A stretch of 64,000 nt of DNA from Sanderia malayensis. Its lineage: Eukaryota > Cnidaria > Scyphozoa > Semaeostomeae > Pelagiidae. Positions 12,523 to 25,169 of this stretch are shown here, piece by piece. Position 1 is the first letter of the stretch, and each line of letters begins with the position of its first letter. The stretch lies in NCBI GenBank assembly GCA_013076295.1, contig RQOL01000692.1:1-64000 (forward strand), in the 5' to 3' direction. Under the pieces are notes generated by a model that ran no database searches, was not told the DNA's origin, and worked only from the letters and a program-made list of their open reading frames with translations. The translations under genes were made by a program, and so were the position numbers.

Positions 12523-14709
12523 CTAATCTAATTTGTCAGGCTCATAAACATGTGAGTACAGCAACCATGTCTGATGAATTTTTTCACAGAAACAGCACTC
12601 AAATTCATATATGCCCTTGTGAAACCTTGAATTGCTAAATCCAGGACTTGTCACAGCCTTCAAGAAGTAATATTCTTCTTCTCTTGAGTGAATCTTCTTT
12701 TGAATAGCAAACATTTGCCTTAGATTTAAGGACAAATAACCTTCATGGTACACTAATTTCTCATCCCTGCTTTGAAAAATGCCACGAGGATCGCATTCAA
12801 GGTGATATACTCTATGCGCAGGATATTGGTCTGACTGTAGCGCATCAGACAATCTCTGATCTTTCAGCCATGTGCGAATAAACCAAACTGGAGAAGAAAA
12901 TTGAAGATCTTAACAGTAAAATCTAAACCAATTAAATTTAAGAACTCCCATTTGTCTTCGTTTTAAGGTCTATATTTAAGGTTTTTTCAGTTTGGGGCCC
13001 CAAGGTCATCAGTAAAAAATACAGACATTCACAACTGACATTTCAAGAAAGCTTTAGACATCTTCACACGATTATCAGGCCAGCAATACTTGCTTTAAGT
13101 AAAACAGCAAGAGAAATATTTTTCTGGGGTCTGTAAGGGTTTGGCACCCTTAGTTTGTGAACTAACGGTAACTTTAGCCTGTTAAGCCACTGATGTATAT
13201 GGTCCCTATGCATTGTATGTATATCTCATCTTCTCACATATCAGCACAACAGGTTTCAAGACTGTTTTCAATTATGTAACTGACCATGCATTTTTAACTA
13301 CTTTACAAAACAACTAACCATATAATTCCAATAGCACATCCCTGAGTTTAGGGAGTGATAGAACTCACATTTTTCTTCATCTTTAAGTGGCCAAAAGCCA
13401 AATCTTTCATCTAACCCTTGGATGGGACAGCCTTCTTTTGGTTTATCTGACAAAACAGTAAGACTAATCAATAAAAATGCATTAGTATTCGTCAAGAGAA
13501 TCAAGTCAAGCAATCAAAATTATTGTGACAGTAATATTTGGAGAAGAATGAAACATTAGCAACAGAAGATAAATTCAAGTATCAGCAAATGGTGTTAGCA
13601 GTATGGGCACATCAGGGTATATAAAACAGAGTGTCCATTAAAAAACAAGAGGCACACACTTTTCTTGACACAATGATGTGCTTGGTTTGAAATGAGTTAT
13701 TTTCTTTGCATGAGATCCCAAATTTCAGTATTACCTGGCAGATCTGAAAATGTGCCAATATCTGGTTTCTCATTGTAAATTCTTTCACCAGGCATAACAA
13801 TTGACATATCTGATGCGTGATTGGGAGTATGATATGTGACATTAATCACTGGATACATTCTAGAAAATAAAAATATCATGTTTTTATTTACCCCTGGCGT
13901 ATCACATAATTACCCTTCTGCAGACTACATGTTGATAAAAAATGAATGATGAAATAAATCATACATAATAAATACCACATTTTTGTTTGTTGCAGAAAAT
14001 TTTCGATAAACTTAGATTCTACTCTTTCTCCTGCAAAAGCGCAGACTAGCATTACCTGTTGTACTCTTTTTTGTCGAGATTATGTTGAGTCTTAAGGTGC
14101 TGTGCAAGGTTTCGATAGGGCTGACCAAAATTTTTACAGCCTCTCACATAGCAACTTTCGATTTTCCGATACTTCATGTACTCTTTTTCATGCACTTTTT
14201 CGAGAAATTTTGCTTCAGTGGGCAAAGGAAGCCACTGATGTTGTTGAAATGACATTGACGGATGCTGTTCCTTCACATGCCTGTAAATATCTGCCATCGC
14301 TCGGCCGTAATTTCTGCAACACCTGACTCTGCACAGATTTTTGTTCACGTCCTCGGATCTCCTCCTCTGGAGAAAAAAAAAACAAAATTTAGCAGCTGAC
14401 ATAAAAGCAATACCGGTAGCCATTGGATTATTTTATTATAATCCAAGGAGGTTTGTCAACTTCGTCATTATCACTTGGCCAACTAATCCTGGTGAACGAC
14501 GGAAAGGAATGAATGAATGGCCTAAACCAAACCAACAAGTGTGCAAACATTTCCTTGGAGTTTTCATTACAAAATGACAAGGACTAGGTACAACATTGTC
14601 AACAATACAAAACATTGATATATCGTATTTTTCAATACATATATTTGACAATCCACTTAAAAATGAGCGTAGTTTTAACCTTTGGTTTTCCAGTGGAAGT
14701 GGAAGCCAT
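12523..14709 (-). CDS. Unrecognised gene with two C2H2-like zinc fingers, 5 exons
   Basis: Minus-strand exons: 14680-14709 (starts MASTSTGKPK), 14056-14366, 13735-13859, 13319-13446, and a final exon 12523-12887 ending in TAA. The second exon holds two similar fingers. One runs CRVRCCRNYGRAMADIYRHV and ends KEQH; the other begins CYVRGCKNFG and ends KTQH. Each has a Cys pair and an H-x4-H pair. The first four exons join in phase. The last does not: exon 4 ends in phase 0 with its donor at ATG/gttagt, while the long frame of the last exon needs one extra base, so an exon may be missed or the gene may be broken. The rest (HTPNHASDMSIVMPGERIYN, CEFYHSLNSGMCYWNYM) matches no family I recognise. 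The fingers suggest nucleic-acid binding, but that is inference. Confidence 0.6.
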
Positions 14710-15387
14710 CCTGAATCCTGACACTACTAACCCAAAATATTCGTAGTTTCGAAAATAGCGCGAACGCGAACAGATTTGGCGGGAAATCAAACAGAGATAA
14801 CGATTGGCTTGGCTGTGTTGGACAAATGTAGGCTGCTGGCAGAGTCAGACTGCATGTAAAATCTTACACATTGTACAGGTCATATTTAAAACGAACAACC
14901 TAATCATCATACGAAACAAAACCTCAGACAGAGTAATTAAAGACAGATAAATCTTCATAATCCAGAATTTGGGTATGGGTAGATGATAGTTAGGTATGTA
15001 TTCTTTTACAATTAATGCCTTACCTACAAAGTCTAAGTCTACATTTTTTTTAATAAGCCAGCGCTCAATAAGCAACTAGGGCTTGACTGACCTTGAAGTT
15101 GAACAAAAGATATTAAGCATCTTTTCAGCAACTTTGAGGCTGAGAGTTGAAATGTCCAAAACTTTTAGCAACTTTGAGGGCTGGACAAAAATCCAGTTAC
15201 TTATTAAAAAAAGTGCATCACAACACTAGAAGGGCCTTGAACTCTGATAGTCTCATAGAATACAATACTTATTTTTCAAAATCAAATTGTGCAGTTCTGT
15301 AAACTTAAGCTGTTTTCTACAAAAATGTTGAATTGAATTCAATATAATGCACATGGGGCCAAAATCATTTAAAATACAAAATGAATT

Positions 15388-15803
15388 AACCTTTTGCACT
15401 TACAACCCCCTTTTCAAAATTTTTGGAAAGTTGCTGTAACGACAATTTCCGCTTCAGATTCGGAGTCAGGACCTTAGTTTTAGTCAAATATAAAATTTTT
15501 GTCCCTCTAGTCTTCACAATATTGATTTTATAGCAATGAAAAGTTTGAAAGTTTATAAGGGATTTGACCGTGAAAAATGACTGAGGGTGTAAACTTTCAC
15601 CCATAGCGGTTTTTGACGGTCTAATCCCTTATGAATTTTCAAACCTTTCATCGCTATAAAATCAAGATCGTGAAGAATAGAGGGACAAAAACCTACTATT
15701 TGACTAAAACTAAGGTGCTGAATCCGAATCTGAGGCTGAAATTTTTGTACCAGCAAATTTTCGAAAATTTTCAAAATGAGGACGTAAGTGCAAAAGGTGT
15801 ATA
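15388..15803. mobile_element. Palindromic fold-back element (MITE-like)
   Basis: The left arm (about 15388-15571) and right arm (about 15617-15803) are imperfect reverse complements of each other around a short centre. Outer ends read accttttgcacttac and gtaagtgcaaaaggt. Arms of about 185 bp would form a long hairpin. No transposase is encoded. It sits between the two minus-strand genes. Confidence 0.75.
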
Positions 15804-15836
15804 CATAGTCGTGTATAGAAAGATAAAACATTTCTA

Positions 15837-18485
15837 TTAAACAAAAGATTTCAAAAGTTCAATGTATTCAGTTAGCTCTTGGTGGATGACCTGAGGCAAA
15901 TGAATTGAATTTTCACATTCTGTCAGTGAGAAACTTCTGAAGCCACCATCTTCAAAGCAAACGATATTCTTTGGCTTAATTTTGTCTGCCTGGCCAACTT
16001 CATAAACCACAATTTTATTCAGATATGTTCCTTTTATTACTGTTTTCATTATTTTCTCAACGCGAAATAACCAGTAGTCACCTTCCAAAGATGTCAACCC
16101 AAACACAGGGACGAAGTGTCCAATTGGGATCTCCATTATTGTTTTGTTATCTGAAATAATATTCACAACTTATTATATGTAACCAGAAAATAAAATTTAA
16201 CATTAATATGCAAGAAGTACATATAAAAAACGATAATTAAAAAACGGGCAATTAACCAGCAACAATATACTTTAATAACCATCAATACTTACTTATTATA
16301 AAAATAAGTGAAAATAACAGGCAACTGATTCTGATTTTAGTTTTAAATACAGGATCAATTTTGTTTACACGTGGGCTGAAATAATATTTTTTCATGCATT
16401 CATACTTACGATATTAGTCAGTTTCTAGCTATTATAAACCACAAAAAATCTCTGGAAAACAAATAAATGACAATCCTTACTCTTCATTAAACTGTCCCCT
16501 GATTGGTTGCCATCTGTTTTTTCTCTTTCCTCCTCATCATCAGTCATCTGAATATCTACAGGAAAGATTTATAAAAATTATCCAGAGAATTTCTGTCAGT
16601 TTTTGAACTCACTGAAAGTAAAATTTTTTCTGTATTTGAATAATTTTCTGTAAGGTGAGTGACCCACATTAAAAAACTGGTAAAATTGGGAAAATATATT
16701 TTAACCATCATATATGCAAGGTAAACAAGGTTTAGATGTGATTCTGCCAACATAAGTAATTATTATAAGTAGAAAGTGCTGCATTTCATCACACATGGTA
16801 CTACTGTAAAATTGCTAAACTAGGAATGTGAAGAATGTCAACTTAAAAAGATTGGAAATGCAGCATCAGGTTTGGATGTTAAGAAACAGAACAATGTTTG
16901 GAAAAGAAGAAAAATTTTACTCTGCATAAGGTTGCCCACTGATTTGTTAGCATCTCCTTCAGTTTCATGGTCATCCTCCCTCATCAGATTATCTAAAAGT
17001 AAGAATTGTAATAACTTCAACTTATTATCCAGAGGGCAACTCCATAGTTAATTCTGAGCAATTGTAAATTTCAGCCTTACACTAGCTAGATGGGGCATAT
17101 ATAAGCCCATTTTGTAACATTTTCATGGCCAGAATGAACACTTTCAGACCTGCAGGAAACTTTATAAAGAAGAAAGATTGATAACTGTTACCATTCAAAG
17201 AGCCAGCCACAGGCTGGTCTTCATATCTTTCCTCATTCTCGTCCAGTTCCATCTGATTATCTATAAGTAAGATTAATATAGTAACTTTTAAAATATCTTG
17301 CAGGGTTAATTGGGTTAGTAGATAAATGATTTGTTGGCCCATCTTAACCACTTTTATTCAGAAATATGTAATACGTATAGATAACAAATAAATTGTTTCA
17401 GAGAGCTTTCCTTGAAGTTAAAGCTGTGGTTTTAAAAAATAAAATTCATTGTTGAAATCAATGTAATACAAATAATGACCTTTCCTTAAAGCGCTAATTG
17501 GCAAATTGAAACATGTGACAAAGTTGTTATTAGAAAATACAACTTTCAAAAAAGTCTTTTCAATTTCCACAAATTATGATAATGAATATTTTATGAATGG
17601 GTCAATAAATTACACACATCAGCAGCCATTTGGATTTTAGATACAGTACATTTTCAGAATTATTATAGCCTGTTTCATGGATCGCAATATACATAATTAC
17701 GTGTTTATGCAATACAAAAACAGAAACTCAAGATCTCATATAAAACACCTAGCTATAATCACATGTTTATAAAATAAGAGAAAGAATATTGATCAAGTTG
17801 TGAATCACCTAGACTTTCTTGCTGCTCTTCTAAATCAGCTACTTCTTCTTCCTCTTCCATATGTTCGAGACCAGAGTCTTTGTCTGAGCTGGCCAACATC
17901 TGTGGATTTTTGTAATAATCTGAAAGTAATGAGAGTTCAGTTTCAACACAGTATGCCATTTGAGCTGCGATTCAAACCCAGCCTGAAGGATTAGACAATG
18001 ACAGCGTGAAATTTCTATGTCAGACATGATGTACATATCAGATCTACATATCATATACCATTCATATGTAGTTCTGTATTGCCTTCTAGTTACAATCTAA
18101 TCATAATGTGCAATCCATTATACTTACTGCATATCATTTGGATATTTTGAATGTCCAGGGTATATGAGTGCATTTGATACTCCCAGTTATTTGTTTTTTT
18201 TTTGTGACATATTCCATGTATCAGGAAATTTTCTAATTCAATTTGCTAGTTTGTTTGCCTAAACATGCTTTTTGTTTGAAATGAAATGATTTGTTACCTT
18301 GTAGATGACTTTTAAAAAGATTCATTACTGCCACTCCAGTCTTTGGTCGGTTTTTTTTATCCTGGCCAATGAAGTGCTTAGCGAATCCAGGTGTGCACAT
18401 TGTTTCCACGCTGAAACCCTTTTTCATCTTCTTCCCGACAAGCACCACAATATCATATTCTGCCTTTTCTTTCAAGGTGCGTAAT
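15837..18485 (-). CDS. Unrecognised gene with duplicated acidic exons (3' six exons)
   Basis: Six minus-strand exons join in phase 1 at every junction: 18298-18485, 17809-17919, 17192-17260, 16921-16992, 16481-16555, and 15837-16150 ending in TAA. The first carries AEYDIVVLVGKKMKKGFSVE and further Lys-rich sequence. The middle four are short, very acidic and start alike (D/N-x-x-M or DYYKNPQM), as expected of duplicated symmetric exons. The last contains IPIGHFVPVFGL, GDYWLFRVEKI and a C-terminal helix-like segment. I do not recognise the family and give no function. The 5' part is unresolved: a zinc-ribbon-like exon upstream (19046-19189) does not join in phase with 18485. Confidence 0.6.
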
Positions 18486-19045
18486 CTGAAAATGCACAAA
18501 TGACATTATGTGCAGCAATGTAAATTGTACAGTAAATAATCTATAAAGTCCATGGTTCAAAGATTCATGTCTTGAGCCTAAACTCCTTAATGGATATGAG
18601 AATGTCTGCTTTGCCCTTAATCTCTTGTTCCTATTGTTTCCTGTGCTGTGTAAGAAGGCCATACCATACGAGTCAGTAGAAATATTCAAAAAAACAGACT
18701 GAACTAAAATGTCTTTTCCAAGACATTTTTAACTCCTGACATAGTAGATTATGTCACTGTCTCAGTAAACTGTCACCAAAAGTATCAACATTTCAGTTCA
18801 GACTCAAAATTGGCAAAGGGAAAGAGGGCAATAAACAATTAAATTATACAATAAGAGGCCTCAAACCATTTTATAATGGATTACATCTTGCATGAAAGTT
18901 GGTTAAATGATCAACAAGTTGCAAAATCTTGTAAAAGGTTAAATCTACAATCAGGTATCAGAAAAAATTAATACAACGATTGTTCAATCAACTTGAATCA
19001 AGTCGTTTGCATTCTAGTTTCAATAGAAATAAAAAGAGAGCTTAC

Positions 19046-19189
19046 CCTACTGGTCAAAATTTCAAATTGCTTTGTCGTATTGATTTTGCCTTTTGGCACA
19101 TTTGGCACAAATTTTTTCTTCATAAAAGGATGATTGCAAGTGATACATTTTGCAGAACGAACACTATTTTCTTTGCCACAACTATCAGC
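19046..19189 (-). CDS. Zinc-ribbon-like exon, probably 5' part of the acidic-exon gene
   Basis: The minus-strand open exon reads VCEADSCGKENSVRSAKC then ITCNHPFMKKK, a C-x4-C-x9-C-x2-C pattern. It ends at a good donor (gtaagc, 19040-19045). The acceptor (atcaag) is weak. A candidate first exon lies at 20425-20466, where ATG in an aacaaaATGGCG context begins MASMTSEANLVGTT before a gttgag donor, in phase 0. The downstream junction to 18485 is off by phase, so an exon between 18.5 and 19.0 kb may be missing from my model. Confidence 0.4.
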
Positions 19190-19544
19190 TTCACAGACCT
19201 TGATGATTGGAGATAATTAGAAGTTATGATAACTTGTTAAAAGTATCTGGGAGACCAATAGATAGAATCTGTGCCAGACTAGCATTACACCGAAAATCTT
19301 TGATCAAGATACCAACTCTTGAATAAGATCCTCTCACAGCATAAGCATAAGATCCTCTCCTGAGCGCTTAGGCTTACTCATGAATGTACATTTACTAATA
19401 ACTCTGCAAAAAGTGAGATAACAGTAAGTACAAAACTACTTACTTTCTTTGGAGCTTGTTTTGACTTACTTGAGTTGCCTATAATGCAACACAGACATAT
19501 TTAATGTAATATTGAGCCTTTTCTACGGTTTTACGGTTTTACCA

Positions 19545-19712
19545 AGGTGCTCTGGCGTGGTGGTGTCATCCAGCTGACCCGTGGTGTCAAGAGCTCAGTG
19601 TGGTCAGGGTTCGAGCCCAGCCACGGTAGCGTCACAGCCAGGGTCAAGGTCTCAATTAGTTAACCTACTACTGAGATCCTAGCGACTGGTGCTAAAACAC
19701 CATTTCACCTTC
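19545..19712 (+). repeat. tRNA-derived SINE-like copy (2)
   Basis: Closely matches the 1205-1438 block, including gacccgtggtgtcaagagct and a B-box GGTTCGAGCCC. Same orientation. It lacks the internal duplication of copy 1. Confidence 0.6.
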
Positions 19713-19719
19713 TGTAACT

Positions 19720-22130
19720 TCATCAAGCATAACTTGGCAACCTGTTTAATTTCTGTCATTTCAATAACTATTTAGCATTGTACATACATAAAGGGCTCAT
19801 GGGATAGCTAACCACAAGGAAAAGTAGGAATAGTGAAAGTAGCTTTCACTAGCATTTATTGTATTTAACATACTCTAGTAGGTACACAACAAACAGGAAC
19901 TACTATAAACCTACTTAAACTATCTAGATTATAAAACAGACAAAACAATAGGGCGATTCTGGAGAGTTAAATTCTCCAAATAAAAATATATCATCAAGTT
20001 TTTGATGCAAAAATCGTATATAGCATCAACAAGTTAGTCTATGTGCAAAGTTTTACTTTCTCAGCGCTGGTATTATCGTTTTTTATCGCTGGTGTTTCAT
20101 TCTTTGCGGTCAAAGCCTTATAAAGGCCTTTATAGAATCGGAAGTTTGAATGCTTACATTTAATATTTAGAATATAAGCGCTAGGACAGCGAAAATTTGT
20201 ACATAGACTAAATTCTAAATGCTTTGTACCATTTTTGCATCAAATACTTGATATCTTTTGATTTGGAGAAATTAAAATAGTCTAGGCCTAACACCTAACA
20301 CAGGCCTATAGTCCGCAGACACAGTTTTTGAGCTAAATTTGGACAGTAACAGTCTTCATCTTAATCTAGCCTTAAAGAACAAAGATTAATATGATAATGT
20401 AAATCTAATGACCATTTTCCTCAACTGTGGTCCCGACAAGGTTTGCTTCGGATGTCATTGACGCCATTTTGTTCTTCTGTTCTTTCTGGTAGGCATATAC
20501 AAATCAAATCGCTTTCACCAATCACCACAGAATAAGGTTATTCTGTGCTTTCACCCTGCACCCCGTACTCCGAACAGCCGACCTGCAGCAAGACAACGAC
20601 TGTGCGAAGGAGCTTCTCCTAAACTTCATCCGATTTTACCCATAATCATTAAAATCAGAGACATTTGTGGGTTTTACGATAATCGTTAAAAATGACATCG
20701 TGTATATGTTGGCAATTAAGCGAAACTTGAATCAACACAAGCTTGATCAATTCCAATATGATCATCATTATCATATTATGAGTCTGCTAATGCTGTATTG
20801 GAGCCGCGCGTGGTACGATTAAACTAACTTTGTTAACTAATTTAAAATTGTCTGAATATCCAGACGGTTATGGACGGATGTATTTGGGAAGATTTTCATT
20901 TTAACCGACCTTTGCCGGCCCCGTTCTATTACGCTAGAGTCGCAGAAATTGACTTTGATTATCTTGCCTGGGGATGGAAGGTTGACGTGGTGAAATAGCT
21001 TTGTGCCATGTCGCAGAATTTGATTTTGCATCCTTGGGATCTGTATTGCAAATGGGCACACATTGTTACCCGAGTTGCTTTTCGAGACTGCCGATGGATA
21101 ATTGAAATTGAATTGAAACTGTGCGTATTGATAAGTTAAAATGGCTTATCTATTATCCAAAGCCTCGCTCATAAATACTTGATAGCCAACTGCGCGATAA
21201 ATATCAATTATGACCTCTAAAAAGAAATTACGGGCACATTAAATTCAGGTTTTCATTCTGACCTCAAACAAATACACCGATTTGAGCCTGGTTGACAGAC
21301 ATCTTCATTGTTTCCAAGGGAACAGCTGGTAGGCGGGTTGAGCTGGACAATAGGTTGTTGTTGCTGTTGCATGCGCCTCGCACGCTCCGCTTTCCTTATC
21401 CGCGTTTGATGGGACGTCTGCTGCTGATGCGAAGTGCGAGTGTCACGTGCACGATGAATAATTAACCAGTTGTATCGCCTCATTTGGGGCATAATCTTCA
21501 TCGAATCTCTTCGAGCACCGAATTCGAGCGAGTTTCATTTAATTGGTTTAATTGTCGGCACGGGATAAGCCGTTTTAAAAAGGTAAAAAAATATGTTTAC
21601 CCGATAAGAAGGAAATCTCGCTTTCAACTCCGTTTTTCGTCATTAGCGCGCGTGCCTCAGACAATGCTTTGGCGATGAGAGTGAGATGTATATCCCACCT
21701 TTGCCAAGATGCGAGCTACTGATAACACCAACACATATGAAGCCATATATATCAGCTATCTGATAATAATTCCTATATCGCACACATGCAGCTTGATAGA
21801 AGTGCATATATCACACCCTCGTGCTCAAAACAGCTTTGCTGTGAATGAGTTGTAATTAAAAAGACACGCCAGTTTCCAACCCAAAGCCCGTGCGATTAAT
21901 TCTTTCATTGTCTGAATAAATCTTATTCTATTCATCATCTCAATCGTTCCTGATCTTATGTGAAGTCTATGAATATGATAATAAACAAACGATTGTTGTT
22001 TTGATTCGGGATTCCGACACTCGAGGTTGCTGCACATGTTTGAATCTTTTCAGAAGCAAACATTGTTTTGAATCAATTCAATCATCTCCATTGATTGAAT
22101 TGATTGATTGAATTTTGGATTTGCGCCCCT
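19720..22130. other. Non-coding stretch
   Basis: No gene is supported apart from the tentative minus-strand first exon near 20425-20466. Short open frames here have no recognisable domain. Confidence 0.4.
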
Positions 22131-22133
22131 GGT

Positions 22134-22482
22134 TAGTACCATACTATCAGTACCAGCTAGTACCATCCTATCAGTAGTGCCATACTATAGTGCCAGTTAG
22201 TACCATACTATCAGTGCCAGCTAGTACCATGTTATCAGTGCCAGTTAATACCATACTATCAGTGCCAGTTGGTACCATACTATCAGTGCCAGTTAGTACC
22301 CTGCTATCAGCGCCAGTTAATACCATACTATCAGTGCCAGTTAGTACAATACTATCAGTGCCAGTTAATACCATACTATCAGTGGCAGTTAATACCATAC
22401 TATCAGTGCCAGTTGGTACCATACTATCAGTGCCAGTTGGTACCATACTATCAGTGCCAGTTAGTACCCTGCTATCAGTGCC
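22134..22482. repeat. 24-bp minisatellite, about 14 copies
   Basis: The unit is near accatactatcagtgccag plus ttagt or ttggt. The unit length is 8 codons without stops in several frames, so the array looks like open frames on both strands (for example MVLTGTDS repeats on minus). I treat those frames as repeat artefacts. Confidence 0.95.
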
Positions 22483-22489
22483 TGAAATG

Positions 22490-24978
22490 TCCTATTGCTC
22501 CGTTGGGTGTCTTCGTGAATTCGTACTGTCTACAACAATATGTATTGCTTCAGACCGAGGTCATCAGCCTCTCTTTGCGTCACTGTTTGTGCCTTGAACT
22601 ACTTCAACGTACGATCTACCCTCATTGGAAAAAACTCTTTTATTTAAGTTTGTATGTTTTATAAAGTATATTGTAGTCCCCATCACAACTGAATCAAACA
22701 CAACTGATATAGTTTTTTATTTGATTTTTAATAATTTCTTTCTCATTACGACTTGTTATTACAGCAAAGTCCCCCTTGCGAAGGAGGTCATAGAGCATCA
22801 GATGAGACAAGTACGTTCTTCCTTGTCCGCTCTACCAAACTCGCGTTCCACCAACCCCGTGTATAACTGACCTAGCATCTATACCGATTTCCCCACGCAA
22901 GTTTTATTTGATTAGAAATCGATGTTAGGCATTCCTAATAGTAATTAGTTGACACAATGGACGCGAACTGGGGTAGGTCTTTTGTCATTGATTACTATGA
23001 ATACAGCTATACAATGTTTATGCAATTGAAATTCACAACATGACGAAGCGGACAACGCCCCTTGTCTCGCATTTAATGACTGGGATTAGTTATCAGGACA
23101 TAACCTGCATTGTCCGGAATATTAGGATGCCAATGTATTCCAGTTGAGATAATGTCCCTTGTTAAACGGTCTAATGATATCTTCCTTATCCCCCCCCCCT
23201 AATATCGGCTTTATATAAAATTCGGTAGATTCCTTTTAGGAGCTATTTATCAGTATAGTCTTCAATAAACTAAAGCAGATCTCTCTTTATCAACTCATGT
23301 CTGCTTTCACGGTCTGCAGGTGCCAGATATTCCGCTTTCGCACAAGCGAGGAGCAGTAATCGTAAGCTCTAATGATTATCAGTTATGTGTGCACACGACA
23401 AAACGCTTCCATAGCCAATGATAAAATCGTCAGATAGCGTCGAACTGCTAATTGCTCTTGGCTCATTTCAGATGAATCACGCCTTTGTTTACTTCTGATA
23501 GTAGCTGGTGAGCTCTCGTGTCGAAGCCAGCTGGTCTGGTAGAATCACCTGTGTTACTATGCATATGCTTTCAAAGACATTCTCTCTATCGAATCTGTAT
23601 ATGCAATTCCATCCTGAAGGAATTTTCATTGTGAATTAAAGAAACCATTTTTGAATGCAAGTGATGCCTGGGCGGTTGTGTTTAGCTGGAGAAGCGCGTT
23701 CGGTTTTGACTCAATGTGTCAATCCACGTCACGTTTCTTTGTTGATAATAAGCATAAATACATTAAATTTATGTGAAATTTGTCCCTACCGTTTCATCCC
23801 AGGCCTAACTGTCACGTTTGTTGTTCAGATATAGGTTAACATGTATTAACATGCTAACATGTTATGTGGGTTAACGTGTGGGATAATGTTAACCCATTTT
23901 GCAAGAATTTTAAGTGTGGAGGACAGAAACTTTTCAGAAGTATTTTGTACTGAAGTTTGGTCCAAAGTGACCCAAAAATAAGAAGGTTGTAAGCTCCGTA
24001 TTGAGTTTCTGATAAAGAAAATGTATATTATAATTATATGTCACTGTGTGTTTTGATTTGTTTATTGAGTTTAATAAACGTTCTTTAATAAACGTTTTCT
24101 GTAAGAAAGTGCTTTGTAAGAAAGCACAACTCGGCTAGTCATAGATTTGAAGTTCAGTACTAGATTTTTGAGACTTGAGAAAATTCAAGAATTTAAAAAC
24201 TCAAAATTTTTGGATTTTGAGACCTAAGAGAGAAGAATTTAGAATTTAGAAAATTTAGAAACTCAAAATTTCAAGCAGAAATTATTGTGCAGAAGTTTAC
24301 TATATTTATATTATCAATCAACATATAATTTTAAAACGTTGTTTGCAGCGTTCAATGCGAATGTTCGGTGATTTAAAACATTTAATTTCTTGCTAATTAA
24401 GCCTGGTGGTAAAAATTTGAAGTTGCTGAGACAGTGAGTGGTGCTATGTTTGATGGAATCTACTGCTTACAGAATAAAGGCCGAGCATATATCAATGCAA
24501 CAAGGGCAGATGATACGTGAATACATTTCGTATCGGAGTATTATCTCTACTCTCCACGGAAAGGTCAGCTGTCTGCAACTGCAGGGCCAGATTTAAAATC
24601 ATTCTTCAGTACTGAGATTGATAACAGTGCATATTAAGTAGCTAATTTCATGCATAATTAATGCAATTTAGCTAATTATTATTTTCATTGATGTCCGCAA
24701 CAATACAGTCCACGTTACGTTTCAAGATATAGATTATTTAGTGGTCGACACTCTTTGTTGGCAAAGCTTTCTGCCTGTAGATATATATTGTAAGATGCAT
24801 TCACGTTAGCGATATTCATCGCCAGTCTCTTGTCTTTGGATTGCAGTTGTCGTTTGCTGTTCAGCTGCGGTGTATTACATTATTTATTTGTTGTGTTGAT
24901 TTCACACATGTTTGTTTGTATTTTCTATTGTCAGCAAATCTCGACTTCACTTCTCAACGCCCTCTGAGCTCGTTGAGC
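22490..24978. other. Non-coding stretch
   Basis: No supported gene. It contains a poly-C run near 23192 and small AT-rich repeats around 24050-24290. Confidence 0.4.
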
Positions 24979-24981
24979 ATA

Positions 24982-25166
24982 CAGTCAACTCTGTCTAATT
25001 CGAACACCCTGGGGGAGGGTGAAAATGTTCGAATTACAAAAAGTTCGAATTATAAAGGTTTATTTTATAAGAATTGGTTCATTAGTGATCCTTGAAGGGA
25101 CGGAAAAATTCGTTCGAATTAGATAGAGTTCGAATTACACCAGTTCGAACTATGCAGATTTGACTG
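24982..25166. mobile_element. MITE with TA target duplication
   Basis: Ends cagtcaactctgtctaattc and a diverged inverted end finishing gatttgactg, flanked by TA on both sides. The interior is built of inverted ttcgaatta motifs. No coding. The TA duplication and CAGT ends fit non-autonomous Tc1/mariner/pogo-type elements. Confidence 0.7.
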
Positions 25167-25169
25167 TAT

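Noticed and set aside
21253..21501. Minus-strand frame with a Gln run and several Cys
   Set aside because: Low-complexity Gln/Arg sequence without a recognisable domain or convincing splice partners.
22171..22597. Open frames on both strands with 8-residue repeats
   Set aside because: They come from the 24-bp minisatellite, whose unit is a multiple of three without stops; no start context, domain or exon structure supports a protein.
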